Assembly (NCBI GenBank): GCA_016865935.1
Contig: VGOB01000013.1
Coordinates: 1 to 42,773, forward strand
Reading direction: 5' to 3'
Source of the DNA: Chloroflexota bacterium
GTDB taxonomy: Bacteria > Chloroflexota > Anaerolineae > UBA4142
DNA length: 42,773 nucleotides
The notes beneath the pieces were generated by a model that did not search any database, was not told the origin of the DNA, and saw only the letters and a program-made list of their open reading frames with translations. Made by a program: the position numbers and the translations under genes. Positions within the stretch are counted from its first letter, which is position 1. Each line of letters opens with the position of its first letter. Shown one piece after another: positions 31,120-39,274 of this stretch.

Positions 31120-31851
31120 TCAACCCGGTTTGCGCGCGATGAATTTCGCGCTGTAGACCGGCGCCAACCGATTTTCGCCCCCCGCGATTTTTTCCACGCC
31201 GACGAAACCGGCGGCGCGCATCTTTTCGATGTACGCTCTTTCCATAATCGCGCCGCTGATGCAGGACGCCCACGATGTCATATTCGCGCGCAGGATTTCC
31301 GGCAGCGGCACGCGCGTCACGATATCCGAGATCGCGGCGCGCCCCCCCGGCTTCAATACGCGGAATGCTTCGTGGAAAACGCGATCTTTGTCCGGCGCAA
31401 GATTCACCACGCAGTTCGAAATGATCACGTCCACTGAATTGTCGTCCACCGGCAAATTTTCCAACTCGCCGTGCCGAAACTCGACATTCGTCGCGCCGAT
31501 TTTTTGCGCGTTCGCGCGCGCGAGCGCCAGCATCTCCGGCGTCATATCCACGCCGATCACGCGTCCGCTCGCGCCGACGCGTTTCGCCGCGTAGAAACAA
31601 TCGAGTCCGCCGCCGCTGCCGAGATCGAGCACCGTTTCGCCCGGCTGCACCCGCGCGATTTCGAGCGGCGTGCCGCAACCGAGCGACGCGTTGACGATGT
31701 CGTCCGGCAGCGCGTCTTTCGTCGTGAGCAAATCCGCCGGAATCACATCCGACGGCGCGCAACAACTGCTTGGCTTGCCCGCGAGTTTCTGGCGCGCGAT
31801 GCCGGCGTACCGCGCGCGGACGTGCGCTTTGATTCGAGTGTCGTCCACCAT
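31120..31851 (-). CDS. arsM: Arsenite S-adenosylmethionine methyltransferase
   Basis: This 243-residue protein methylates As(III) to less retained methylarsenicals. The SAM motif VLDLGSGGGLDCF is present, together with the Cys residues expected in ArsM: a CC pair in KPSSCCAPSD near residue 30, one in SNCVVNLAPDK and one in TSWASCISGA. It lies downstream of an ArsR-family gene on the same strand, but a terminator sits between them. It has its own ribosome site, aggaggagg, and an AT-rich leader that may hold a separate promoter. Confidence 0.93.
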   Translation of the reverse strand: MVDDTRIKAHVRARYAGIARQKLAGKPSSCCAPSDVIPADLLTTKDALPDDIVNASLGCGTPLEIARVQPGETVLDLGSGGGLDCFYAAKRVGASGRVIGVDMTPEMLALARANAQKIGATNVEFRHGELENLPVDDNSVDVIISNCVVNLAPDKDRVFHEAFRVLKPGGRAAISDIVTRVPLPEILRANMTSWASCISGAIMERAYIEKMRAAGFVGVEKIAGGENRLAPVYSAKFIARKPG

Positions 31852-31903
31852 CCTCCTCCTGTTAATATATTTATGTATCTAAATTCGTCTATGTGATATT
31901 TCT

Positions 31904-31927
31904 TAAAAAAGCCGCCTGCGAGCGGCT
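31904..31927 (-). terminator. Terminator between arsR and arsM
   Basis: On the minus strand AGCCGC, a short loop and GGCGGCT are followed by TTTTT, 9 nt after the arsR stop. It would reduce read-through into arsM. Confidence 0.75.
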
Positions 31928-31935
31928 CGGTTCAA

Positions 31936-32259
31936 CTACGCGCGCGCCTTGCGCGCCGCTTTGGCGACGCGAACCGCCCGCGACTTGCCAAACTTTGCCC
32001 ACAGCATCCCGCAGCACTCGTCCACGTTTTCGGCGTTGAGCGAGTACAAGATTTCCTTGCCTTCGCGTCGGCTATGGACCAACCCTTCGTGCTTGAGAAT
32101 CTTGAGATGGTGCGAGATCGTCGGCTGCGAGGAACGCGCGAACGCGGCGACGATGTCGCTGACGCGCATCTCCCCCTTCTTTTGAAGCATTTGCAGTATG
32201 TCTTGCCGCGTCGAGTCGCCTAACGCGCGGCAAAACGCGACACAATCAATGCCTGTCAC
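31936..32259 (-). CDS. arsR: ArsR-family repressor
   Basis: This is a protein of about 107 residues with a winged helix-turn-helix: FCRALGDSTRQDILQMLQKKG, then SSQPTISHHLKILKHEGLV as recognition helix. A C-terminal pair ECCGMLW could bind As(III) together with Cys residues near the N-terminus (GIDCVAFCRALGD). It probably represses its own promoter, where a perfect 8-bp-arm operator overlaps the transcription start, and releases it when arsenite binds. The GTG at 32259 fits the ribosome site (agaagg); a GTG two codons earlier overlaps that site. Confidence 0.9.
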   Translation of the reverse strand: MTGIDCVAFCRALGDSTRQDILQMLQKKGEMRVSDIVAAFARSSQPTISHHLKILKHEGLVHSRREGKEILYSLNAENVDECCGMLWAKFGKSRAVRVAKAARKARA

Positions 32260-32299
32260 AGTCACCTTCTATTTGGACGCGGCGCCAGTGCGCCGACGA

Positions 32300-32321
32300 C
32301 ATATTGACAAATTTCAATATG
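32300..32321 (-). promoter_or_regulatory. ArsR operator
   Basis: CATATTGA (32300-32307) and TCAATATG (32314-32321) are exactly inverted around 6 nt. It lies just downstream of the arsR -10 box, where a bound repressor would block RNA polymerase. Confidence 0.75.
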
Positions 32322-32326
32322 TCTAT

Positions 32327-32354
32327 ATTATACTACAGAAATTCAATTTGTCAA
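32327..32354 (-). promoter_or_regulatory. Consensus promoter of arsR
   Basis: On the minus strand TTGACA (32354-32349), a 16-nt spacer, TATAAT (32332-32327). The -35 box lies inside the last codons of rsmG. Confidence 0.85.
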
Positions 32355-33125
32355 GGGCTGGCGTTCCGGCACCCCCGCGCGGCGCGGATACCGCTCCGGC
32401 GTCGCCGCGACTTTTTCGATGACGACGAGGTGGCGCGGCTCCAGCCCCGGCAACCGCACCGGCGCGATCGCGCGCACGCGTCCGCCGAGCAGAGCGAGCG
32501 CGCGCGCCGCCGCGCGGATTTCGTCGTCAACCTCGACGCCCTTTTGCGCGATGAAGACGCCGCCCTGCCGCACGAATGGTAGCGCGTACTCCACCAGCGT
32601 CGCCAAATTTGCAACCGCGCGCGCGACGGCGACATCGTACTGCGCGCGGTGCGCCGCGTCACGCGCGAGGTCTTCGGCGCGCGCTTGAATCGCGACCGCG
32701 TCGCGCAGGTCAAGTTGCGTGATGATGTGCTTGAGAAACGCGACTTTTTTGCCGGTCGCTTCGAGCAGGATCAGCCGCAAATGCGGCAGCGCGATTTTGA
32801 GTGGGATGCCGGGAAAGCCCGCGCCCGCGCCGATGTCAATAACGCGCGGTGTCATTGCGAGGAGCGTTTTCCGCGACGAAGCCGCCCGCGGGGCGTCCAA
32901 ATCGCGAATTGGGGATTGCTTCGCCTCGCTCGCAATGACAGCCGCAACCGACAACGAATCGAGAAAGTGTTTGACGATCACGTCATCGCGCGCGGTGATC
33001 GTCGTGAGGTTGACGCGCGTGTTCCACGCGACGAGTTCACGGTAGTACGTGTCAAACGCGTCGGTTTGCGCCGGCGTCAGCGTGATGCCGAACGCGCGCG
33101 CGCCTTCGTCCAGAGGGCTCGTCAT
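32343..33125 (-). CDS. rsmG: 16S rRNA (guanine-N7) methyltransferase RsmG
   Basis: This 260-residue enzyme methylates G527 of 16S rRNA (E. coli numbering). WNTRVNLTTI and KHFLDSL mark the N-terminus, RVIDIGAGAGFPGIPLKI is the SAM motif, and AVARAVANL with LVEYALPFVRQGG follow. Between HFLDSLSV and the SAM motif, residues 63-92 (VIASEAKQSPIRDLDAP onward) are an in-frame palindromic repeat that the E. coli enzyme lacks, enlarging a loop by about 30 residues. The C-terminal tail carries the arsR -35 box. It overlaps the small upstream gene by 4 nt. Confidence 0.95.
   Translation of the reverse strand: MTSPLDEGARAFGITLTPAQTDAFDTYYRELVAWNTRVNLTTITARDDVIVKHFLDSLSVAAVIASEAKQSPIRDLDAPRAASSRKTLLAMTPRVIDIGAGAGFPGIPLKIALPHLRLILLEATGKKVAFLKHIITQLDLRDAVAIQARAEDLARDAAHRAQYDVAVARAVANLATLVEYALPFVRQGGVFIAQKGVEVDDEIRAAARALALLGGRVRAIAPVRLPGLEPRHLVVIEKVAATPERYPRRAGVPERQPLTN
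32850..32940. repeat. Palindromic repeat, copy 3 (inside rsmG)
   Basis: Ends tgtcattgcgag and ctcgcaatgaca, with inner aattggggattgcttcg on one side and a diverged partner (cgacgaagccgcccg) on the other. It is read in frame on the minus strand in rsmG. Confidence 0.85.
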
Positions 33126-33373
33126 TCAACCTTGATGCGCGTTGCCTTCGCGGTGGATTTTTCTTTTTCCGCCTGGTCGAGTTTTTCGATGCGCGCGTCC
33201 AGCAGGGAACGCCACGCCAACAGCATTTCGCGCTGCGCCGCACGGCGATGCATCCGAAATTCTTCGGGGAACATTTCGCCGCGTCCCTCTTTCATTTCTT
33301 TGCGGAACGCCTTGATCGCGGCGGCAAGATGATCTTCCCAGGTCAAATCTTTTTCTTCATCGGGCTTTGCCAT
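33122..33373 (-). CDS. Small charged protein upstream of rsmG, 83 aa
   Basis: A Lys/Glu-rich, all-helical protein (LTWEDHLAAAIKAFRKEMKEG, then LLAWRSLLDARIEKLDQAEKEK) whose stop overlaps the rsmG start by 4 nt, so the two are coupled. There are no catalytic motifs or TM helices. The ATG has gggaggacaaa ahead. Function is unknown; the link with rsmG suggests a ribosome-related role only by position. Confidence 0.6.
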   Translation of the reverse strand: MAKPDEEKDLTWEDHLAAAIKAFRKEMKEGRGEMFPEEFRMHRRAAQREMLLAWRSLLDARIEKLDQAEKEKSTAKATRIKVE

Positions 33374-33392
33374 TTTGTCCTCCCAATTCCTG

Positions 33393-33460
33393 CCACAGAG
33401 GACACAGGGGACACAGAGAAACTCTTGTTTTCATCTCTGTGCTTTCTGTGTCCTCTGTGG
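33393..33460. repeat. Intergenic mini-palindrome of cacagaggacacag words
   Basis: ccacagaggacacagg with a further acacagaga on the left; tctctgtg and tgtcctctgtgg on the right. It fills the gap between the 83-aa gene and the protease and touches the protease stop, so it may serve as its terminator. Confidence 0.65.
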
Positions 33461-34315
33461 CTAATCCTCTACCGACAGATCGCGTTTTTCAGCGTGCGGC
33501 TGGATGCGGCGTTCGAGACGCGGGGTGAAACGCGCGGCAATCGTTTCGATGATGAAATCAACGGGATGCACTGCCGCCAGTCCGGTGTTCTCTTCGAAGA
33601 TGACGCGCGGGCGTCCGGTTTGCGCGCTGATTGCCACATCTTGATACGGCACGTATGCTTGCACGACGCCGATCAGGTACGGCGCGACTTGCGGTTTCGT
33701 TCCTTCAATCGCCACGGCTTCGGGTTTCAGGACGACGGGACCGCCGCTGTTGCCGGGAAACACGAACGCATCCACGAGAAAAATCTTGCTCGACCGCGCC
33801 AACAAATCGCGCACGCGCGCGAGCGTCCCACTGCGGACGATCACCGTGTTGCGATGCTGGCCGACAAGTCCCATCGGAAAACCCAGCACGTACGCAAAAT
33901 CGCCCTCGGTGACGCCGAGCGCGTTCAGCGCGTCAATCGTCGCGCTGTGTTGATCGCCTTGAAAGTACGCGACCTGCATTCCGCTTTCCTGCAGCAGATC
34001 GAAATGGATCGGCATCACCGCCACGTCAATCGCGTCGTCGGGATGCGTGAACCAGAGCGGTTTGTTTCCGTCGAACAAACTCAGATCGAATTCGCGCGCG
34101 GGCTTGGCGGCGTGCGGATTGCAGCGCAGATACGCCTTGTCCAGACCTGCCAAAACGTGGCGATTCGTGACGAGGTAGACCTGGTATTCGCGCGCACGCG
34201 TGTTCGTCGGCACGCCGTACAAAAATCCCGAGGCGATCCAACGCCGTTCGCCTGCGGCGTCATCGGCGCCGATCGCGACGACGCAATCGGTGAAGAAAGG
34301 GGGAATCAGCGCCAT
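33461..34315 (-). CDS. Trypsin-like serine protease, no signal peptide
   Basis: This 284-residue protein has the chymotrypsin-fold triad: His in LVTNRHVLAG, Asp in DDAIDVAVMPI, Ser in FPGNSGGPVVL. There is no PDZ domain or membrane segment, so it differs from HtrA/DegP and probably acts in the cytoplasm. It is the last gene of a tight operon behind a methyltransferase and a DUF4258/DUF2283 pair (2 nt from the DUF2283 stop). The substrate is unknown. Proteolysis of a partner in that operon is possible but speculative. Confidence 0.82.
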   Translation of the reverse strand: MALIPPFFTDCVVAIGADDAAGERRWIASGFLYGVPTNTRAREYQVYLVTNRHVLAGLDKAYLRCNPHAAKPAREFDLSLFDGNKPLWFTHPDDAIDVAVMPIHFDLLQESGMQVAYFQGDQHSATIDALNALGVTEGDFAYVLGFPMGLVGQHRNTVIVRSGTLARVRDLLARSSKIFLVDAFVFPGNSGGPVVLKPEAVAIEGTKPQVAPYLIGVVQAYVPYQDVAISAQTGRPRVIFEENTGLAAVHPVDFIIETIAARFTPRLERRIQPHAEKRDLSVED

Positions 34316-34317
34316 CG

Positions 34318-34518
34318 TCACGCCGTCTCGAACTGAAGCACGCGCATTTTTTCTGGAGACACGCGCGTGCTTAATGATAACATTTCAACTCCGACGACAT
34401 TGCCGTCTTTGTCAAAATCAAGAATCACGCCAGGCTGCACTTCTTCCGACTCTACAATCGCAGATTCGTCCAAACGAAAGTAGAGTGCGTCGTTTTCCTT
34501 ATCAACTTTCAGTCTCAT
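34318..34518 (-). CDS. DUF2283 protein of a putative toxin-antitoxin pair (copy 2)
   Basis: This 66-residue protein has the DUF2283 pattern DKENDALYFRLDESAIVESE, then GVILDFDKDGNVVGVEMLSLS. It overlaps the upstream DUF4258 gene by 4 nt. It is divergent from the copy at 27.7 kb, so the two pairs were probably acquired independently. Confidence 0.8.
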   Translation of the reverse strand: MRLKVDKENDALYFRLDESAIVESEEVQPGVILDFDKDGNVVGVEMLSLSTRVSPEKMRVLQFETA

Positions 34519-34763
34519 TGTTTCCTCCTCAATCGCCGATCAAAAAACACCGTCACAACTCGATTGGGATAAACGTGCGGATTGACTACGACTCTCAAGA
34601 AACGCCCACCATGTTCGGCGATGGATTTGATGTAGTGGGTATTGTTGTCCGCGCCAGGATCCACCTGGTCGGGCGCGTTGATGGCGCGCCACATCCACTC
34701 TTCGGGAATATTGCGCTCAATCAGCATTTCTTTCGTGTGCGTCGAGATTTCGATGTCAATCAT
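34515..34763 (-). CDS. DUF4258 protein of a putative toxin-antitoxin pair (copy 2)
   Basis: This 82-residue protein begins IEISTHTKEMLIERNIPEEW (the DUF4258 His and RxI pattern), then HYIKSIAEHGGRFLRVVVN and a final RVVTVFFDRR strand. It overlaps both neighbours by 4 nt. The family is regarded as toxin-like because of its pairing with DUF2283; the target is not known. Confidence 0.75.
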   Translation of the reverse strand: MIDIEISTHTKEMLIERNIPEEWMWRAINAPDQVDPGADNNTHYIKSIAEHGGRFLRVVVNPHVYPNRVVTVFFDRRLRRKQ

Positions 34764-35515
34764 CGCTTCACTTTTTCAGCCACACACATCAACGACGTCC
34801 CAATCGGCAAATCCACGCGCGAGACCAGCGCAGCTTCGATGCGACCGACGCCGCGCAGGATCGTGTTGAGCAGTGGCGACACGGGTTCCATTTCAACCTG
34901 GTATTCGTCTTGCGACAAGTGATGCGAGCGCAATTCCTTTTTCTGCCCCAGTTTGTTTCGCAGCAGGATCAGCGGCGCGGACAACGGGAAGACGAAAAAG
35001 AAACCGAACGTGATCCGCCGCACGCGAAACCCCGCGCGCTCGACACGCTCGCGCAGTTCGCGCGGCGTGTAACGATGCTTGTGTCCGTTGATCTCGTCGT
35101 TGTAACTCCACAGCGATTGCAGCGCAGGCACCGAAATTGTCAGGATGCTGCGCGGGCGCGCGACGCGGTACGCTTCGCGCAAAATCGCTTCGTCCGCGTC
35201 CACATGCTCGATCACGTCGAGCGCGGTGACGAGATCGAACGACGCGTCGTCGAACGGCAGTGCGCGCGTCGCGTCGCCTTGCCGCACGGCATAGCCGCGC
35301 GCTTGCGCCAGCGCGACCGGGCGCGCGTCCACTTCGACGCCCTGGACGCGTCCGTAGCGCGACAAGTGATGGACCATATTTCCCGCGCCGCAGCCGATGT
35401 CGAGCACGTCGCCATCGCGGCGCGGCACACTCGCGTCGAGCAAATTCAAAAGCGACCAGGCGCGCGTCGCAAACCACCAATGTTTGTCTTCGGGGAGTTC
35501 AGTGATCGTTGTCAT
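34760..35515 (-). CDS. Class I SAM-dependent methyltransferase
   Basis: This 251-residue protein starts at MTTITELPEDKHWWF; a longer frame would begin in the repeat region. The SAM motif is DVLDIGCGAGNMVHHL, followed by GVEVD and DLVTALDVIEHVDADEAIL. It resembles UbiE/type-11 methyltransferases acting on lipids or sugars. The C-terminal hydrophobic stretch (FFFVFPLSAPLILL) suggests membrane contact. It is the first gene of the operon that continues with the DUF4258/DUF2283 pair and a protease. Confidence 0.85.
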   Translation of the reverse strand: MTTITELPEDKHWWFATRAWSLLNLLDASVPRRDGDVLDIGCGAGNMVHHLSRYGRVQGVEVDARPVALAQARGYAVRQGDATRALPFDDASFDLVTALDVIEHVDADEAILREAYRVARPRSILTISVPALQSLWSYNDEINGHKHRYTPRELRERVERAGFRVRRITFGFFFVFPLSAPLILLRNKLGQKKELRSHHLSQDEYQVEMEPVSPLLNTILRGVGRIEAALVSRVDLPIGTSLMCVAEKVKR

Positions 35516-35534
35516 TGGTTGTATTTTACACCAA

Positions 35535-35581
35535 ACAGGACAAGGGGACAAGGTGACAGGGAGACATGGAGCGGACTTTCC
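35535..35581. repeat. Intergenic repeat of ggacaaggggacaagg words
   Basis: Short tandem words ggacaagg and gacagggagacatgg, with a partial complement (ccttgtc), between the methyltransferase and the nitrilase. No gene is seen. Confidence 0.5.
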
Positions 35582-35584
35582 TTG

Positions 35585-36514
35585 TCACGGACTTTCCTTC
35601 ACGATCAACTGAAATACGTCAGGTCGCGCGTAATGCCCCACCACATCGAAATCGAATTTGCTTTGCGCGACGAGTGCAAGATCGAGGTCGGCGTACAGAA
35701 TTCCTTCTTGATCGAACAGCGGTCCCGCAAGCACTTGACCGAACGGCGAGACAATCGCGCTGCCGCCGCGGCACATCACGTCGGGCTGATTCGCGAGTTC
35801 GGCGTAACACGGCAAGTCGGTTGGATACATCGCTTTGGCGACGAATTGATTGCAGCCGAGCACGAAACAGCGTCCTTCGAGCGCGATGTGAACGAGCGTT
35901 GCCTGCCACACGTCGCGCGCGTCGGCAGTCGGCGCGAGATAAATTTCGACGCCCTTTTGGTACATCGCCGCGCGCGCAAGCGGCATATAATTTTCCCAGC
36001 AAATCAGCCCGCCGACTTTGCCGAACTCGGTTTCGAGCACGGTGAGCGTCGAGCCGTCGCCTTCGCCCCAGATCAATCGCTCCGCCGCCGTCGGTTTGAG
36101 TTTGCGATGCTTGCCGAGTAGTCGTCCGTCGGGCGCGAAATACAACAGCGTGCAGTAGAGCGTGCCGCGACTGTTTTCATCGCGCTCGATCACACCGACG
36201 ACGAGGTACGCGTTTGCTTCGCGCGCGGCTTGCCCAAGTTGCGCGGTCGCGCGACTCGGCACGTCCACCGCGTTTTCCCAATAGCGTTGCCACAACTGGC
36301 GACCTTCGGGCGTGCGATTGCCGACGATGACGCCGAACGAAAAACCGCGCGGATACGCGGGGATAAATGCTTCGGGAAAAAGAATCAAACGCGCGCCTTG
36401 CGCGGCGGCTTCGCGCGTGAGCTGACACGTTTTTTCGACAGTGGCTTCGCGGTCGAATAGCACCGGCGCGGCTTGGATGACGGCGGTTTTTACAATTGGT
36501 GGGTGATCTCCCAT
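35585..36514 (-). CDS. Nitrilase (carbon-nitrogen hydrolase)
   Basis: This 309-residue enzyme has the Glu-Lys-Cys triad: Glu in LILFPEAFIPAYPRG, Lys in KHRKLKPTAAERLIW, Cys in GGLICWENYMPLAR. The YPRG and CWENYMP forms fit true aliphatic/aryl nitrilases, which convert nitriles to carboxylic acids and ammonia, rather than amidases. The length is normal. It stands alone between two intergenic palindromes. The substrate is unknown. Confidence 0.92.
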   Translation of the reverse strand: MGDHPPIVKTAVIQAAPVLFDREATVEKTCQLTREAAAQGARLILFPEAFIPAYPRGFSFGVIVGNRTPEGRQLWQRYWENAVDVPSRATAQLGQAAREANAYLVVGVIERDENSRGTLYCTLLYFAPDGRLLGKHRKLKPTAAERLIWGEGDGSTLTVLETEFGKVGGLICWENYMPLARAAMYQKGVEIYLAPTADARDVWQATLVHIALEGRCFVLGCNQFVAKAMYPTDLPCYAELANQPDVMCRGGSAIVSPFGQVLAGPLFDQEGILYADLDLALVAQSKFDFDVVGHYARPDVFQLIVKESP

Positions 36515-36530
36515 TTTATCCTCTCAAATT

Positions 36531-36608
36531 CTGACACGGAGACATGGAGACCAGGAGACACGGAGAGGTATTTTCTCCTTGTCACCTTGTCACCAGGTCT
36601 CCCTGTCA
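36531..36608. repeat. Intergenic mini-palindrome of ggagacatggagac words
   Basis: Left half gacacggagacatggagaccaggagacacggagag; right half tctccttgtcaccttgtcaccaggtctccctgtc. The halves are complementary in several words. It lies between nitrilase and arfB. Confidence 0.65.
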
Positions 36609-37031
36609 TTCTTCTCGCGATACTTTTCCGCGCAATGCTTTGACCCGCCCCAGCCGTTTCTTGCTTTCCAGCCGACGCTCCTTTGCCGCGCGCGAGGGCT
36701 TGGTCTTGCGGCGCGGCTTGGGCGGCAGCGCGGCTTGCCGGATCAGCGCGATCAAACGCGCGCGCGCGTCCGCGCGGTTTTGCTCTTGCGTGCGAAAGCG
36801 CGTCGCTTCGATCACGAGTTCGCCTTCCGCATTGATGCGATTGCGCGCGATGTTCAGCAGGCGCGCGCGCACGTCGTCGGGCAGTGACGGCGAATGGCGC
36901 GCATCGAAGCGCAATTGCACTGCCGTCGCGACCTTGTTGACGTTCTGCCCGCCGGGTCCGGACGCGCGGATAAAGGTTTCATCTAGTTCGGAGTCGGCGA
37001 GCGCGAGATCACGCGTGATGAAAATCGTCAT
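36606..37031 (-). CDS. arfB: Ribosome-rescue peptidyl-tRNA hydrolase ArfB
   Basis: This 141-residue release-factor-like protein has the GGQ motif in IRASGPGGQNVNKVATAVQLRF (Gly-Gly-Gln near residue 28). A Lys/Arg-rich tail (PPKPRRKTKPSRAAKERRLESK) would enter the mRNA channel of stalled ribosomes. It hydrolyses peptidyl-tRNA on non-stop complexes. The length equals that of YaeJ/ArfB. Confidence 0.95.
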   Translation of the reverse strand: MTIFITRDLALADSELDETFIRASGPGGQNVNKVATAVQLRFDARHSPSLPDDVRARLLNIARNRINAEGELVIEATRFRTQEQNRADARARLIALIRQAALPPKPRRKTKPSRAAKERRLESKKRLGRVKALRGKVSREE

Positions 37032-37067
37032 ATTGCGGCAATTGTATCACAGCTTGCCCAAAAACGT

Positions 37068-37126
37068 GACGCGGAGACAAGGAAACTTTCCGTGCGGCTC
37101 CGTGTCCCCGTGTCTCCGTGTCCTGG
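37068..37126. repeat. Intergenic mini-palindrome of gacgcggagacaagg words
   Basis: gacgcggagacaaggaaac on the left; ccgtgtccccgtgtctccgtgtcc on the right. It lies between arfB and the CBS gene and is closely related to the repeat at 36531-36608. Confidence 0.6.
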
Positions 37127-37129
37127 TTT

Positions 37130-37567
37130 TCAGACGCGCTTGCCCGTGATGTAATGCTCCAATTGCTCGATCAAAAACTCCTTGTCCGAAATGACGACCT
37201 TGACCACGTCGCCAATCGAAATGACGCCGACCAATTGATCGTCCGCAAGCACGGGCAGATGCCGGATGTGTTCGGCGGTCATCAACGCCATACACTCTTC
37301 AATCGTTTGCTCGGGACGGACAAAGTACACCTTGTCGGTCATAATTTCGCGGACGCGCGTGTCCTTGGAGAACTTGCCTTTGAGGACCACCTTGCGCGCG
37401 TAATCGCGTTCGGAAATAATCCCTACGACGCGCGATCCTTCCAGCACCATCAGCGCGCCTACATTTTTCTCCGCCATCAATGTGAGCGCGGCGTAGACCG
37501 TCGCCTCCGGCGCGATGGACCAAACGGCGCGACCTTTTTCCTGCAAGAGTTGCGCAACTGTTGACAT
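37130..37567 (-). CDS. Tandem CBS-domain protein
   Basis: This 145-residue protein has two CBS domains (about residues 8-62, VYAALTLMAEKNVGALMVLE and GIISERDYARKV; and 75-130, IEECMALMTAEHIRHLPVL and GVISIGDVVK). Such stand-alone pairs sense adenine nucleotides and regulate partners. The start at MSTVAQLL is preferred; the extension lies in the ribosome site (cggaaggaggga). It is divergent from the spermidine-synthase-like gene. Confidence 0.92.
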   Translation of the reverse strand: MSTVAQLLQEKGRAVWSIAPEATVYAALTLMAEKNVGALMVLEGSRVVGIISERDYARKVVLKGKFSKDTRVREIMTDKVYFVRPEQTIEECMALMTAEHIRHLPVLADDQLVGVISIGDVVKVVISDKEFLIEQLEHYITGKRV

Positions 37568-37652
37568 CCTTCCCTCCTTCCGCGTCATAGTATATCCACA
37601 ACCCGCGCGCAGGTCAATCGCGTTTTCCGAACGCGCGAACGAGCGCGCGAAC

Positions 37653-37681
37653 TTGATAAATATTGAGGCAAATGCTACAAT
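37653..37681 (+). promoter_or_regulatory. Promoter of the spermidine-synthase-like gene
   Basis: TTGATA (37653-37658), a 17-nt spacer, TACAAT (37676-37681) with an extended tgc before it. The ribosome site gaaggag follows. Confidence 0.65.
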
Positions 37682-37729
37682 CGGAGCCGTTCCGCTGTGC
37701 GCTTAAAATTTTGCGAAGGAGTCTTTTCA

Positions 37730-39274
37730 ATGTCGAACGATGGTGCGCCCGCCAAACCTGCGCGCAATTGGCTGTGGCAACCGAACCTGATCGTCTTTGT
37801 TTCGAGCGCGTGCATTATGATTCTGGAACTCGTCGCCGGGCGAATGATCGCGCCGCACGTCGGCTCGTCGCTGTACACCTGGACGAGCGTGATCGGCGTC
37901 GTGCTGGCGGGCATCTCGCTGGGCAATTATCTGGGGGGACGCTTTGCCGATCGCTGGGCGTCGCTCCGGTTTCTGGGAAGCATCTATCTTCTCGCCGCGC
38001 TCACGTCGTTCATCGTCTTGTGGGTGGATCGGATGGGGCGCGTCACGCCCGGCGACTGGCCCATCGTCGTCGAGATTCTCGCGCTGACGACCGCGATGTT
38101 CTTCGTCCCCTGCACGATCCTGGGAATGATTTCGCCGATTGTCGCGAAACTCGCGGTGAGCGATCTGGCGAAGACCGGCAGCACCGTCGGCAAGATTTAC
38201 GCGGCGGGCACGCTCGGCAGTATCGTCGGCACGTTCGCGACCGGGTTCGTATTGATTTCGTGGTTCGGCACGTACACGATTGTGATCGGCGTCGCGCTGC
38301 TGCTCGGCGCGCTGGGGGTCGTGTTTCTGTTTGGCGCGCGGTGGCAAGCGCTGTTGCTTGCCAGCACCATCGTCCTTTGCGGCGCGGCGATTTCGGTGAA
38401 CCAAAAGTGGAACGAAGGTCCCTGCGTGGTCGAAACGAATTATTACTGCATCAAGATTTACGACGAACAGGTTGGCGGTGAGCCGATTCGGCAGTTGGTG
38501 CTCGATCATCTCGTTCACAGTTACGTTTCGCTGACCGATCCCAAGACGCTGGTCTACGGCTATGAAAAAATTTACGCCGAGATGGCAGAGTACCGCACGC
38601 GCACCAAAACTTCGCCCGACGTGCTGATGATCGGCGGCGGCGGGTACACCTTCGCGCGCTATATGCAAACCGTCTATCCGCAAAACGAAATGCACGTCAT
38701 CGAGATCGATCCCGGCGTGACGCAATTCGCGTACGATCAGCTCGCGTTGCCGCGCGAGATGAAGATCGTCACGGCGAACGAAGACGCGCGGACGTTCTTT
38801 GCGCGTCCGCCGACGAAGAAGTACGATTTGATCCTGGGTGACGCGTTCAACCACTATTCGGTGCCGTACCATCTCACGACCAAGGAATTCAACGAACGCG
38901 TCCGGCAGTGGCTTGCCGACGACGGGCTGTACGTCGTCAACATCATTGACGGACCGTACGGCGAATTCGTGCGCGCGTATTTTCACACCCTGCGCCAGAC
39001 GTTCAAGCACGTTTATCTCGTCGAGGGCAATTACGCGTGGCGCGAGGCGTCGCGCAGTTTCTTCGTGCTGATCGGCACGGACAAAGCGATGGATTTGGCG
39101 ACGCTTGCCACGTGCGAAGCCGGAGACGGCGACGCGCTGACGTATCGGTTGCTCCCCGCGCAAGCCGAGATTGACCGGCTGTTGACCGAAGCGCCACTCA
39201 TCACGCTGACCGATCAGTACGTCCCGGTCGATCAGATGCTCGCGTCGGTGTTCCAAGAAACCAAGCCCAAGTGA
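37730..39274 (+). CDS. Membrane spermidine-synthase-like protein
   Basis: This 514-residue protein has an N-terminal membrane part (about residues 17-230) of seven or so helices (IVFVSSACIMILELVAGRMI, then SLGNYLGGRFADRW). A cytosolic spermidine-synthase fold follows: VLMIGGGGYTFARYMQ, HVIEIDPGVTQFA and DLILGDAFNHYSVPYHL. This fusion is common in bacteria; polyamine synthesis is not proven for it, and transport or methyltransferase-like roles are possible. The aminopropyl-acceptor Asp is present in LGDAF. The last codon overlaps the next gene's GTG. Confidence 0.88.
   Translation: MSNDGAPAKPARNWLWQPNLIVFVSSACIMILELVAGRMIAPHVGSSLYTWTSVIGVVLAGISLGNYLGGRFADRWASLRFLGSIYLLAALTSFIVLWVDRMGRVTPGDWPIVVEILALTTAMFFVPCTILGMISPIVAKLAVSDLAKTGSTVGKIYAAGTLGSIVGTFATGFVLISWFGTYTIVIGVALLLGALGVVFLFGARWQALLLASTIVLCGAAISVNQKWNEGPCVVETNYYCIKIYDEQVGGEPIRQLVLDHLVHSYVSLTDPKTLVYGYEKIYAEMAEYRTRTKTSPDVLMIGGGGYTFARYMQTVYPQNEMHVIEIDPGVTQFAYDQLALPREMKIVTANEDARTFFARPPTKKYDLILGDAFNHYSVPYHLTTKEFNERVRQWLADDGLYVVNIIDGPYGEFVRAYFHTLRQTFKHVYLVEGNYAWREASRSFFVLIGTDKAMDLATLATCEAGDGDALTYRLLPAQAEIDRLLTEAPLITLTDQYVPVDQMLASVFQETKPK

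Noticed and set aside
36531-37126. Tandem ggagacatggagac words as CRISPR-like repeats
   Set aside because: There are no regular spacers and no cas genes, and the two halves are complementary, which marks hairpins rather than an array.
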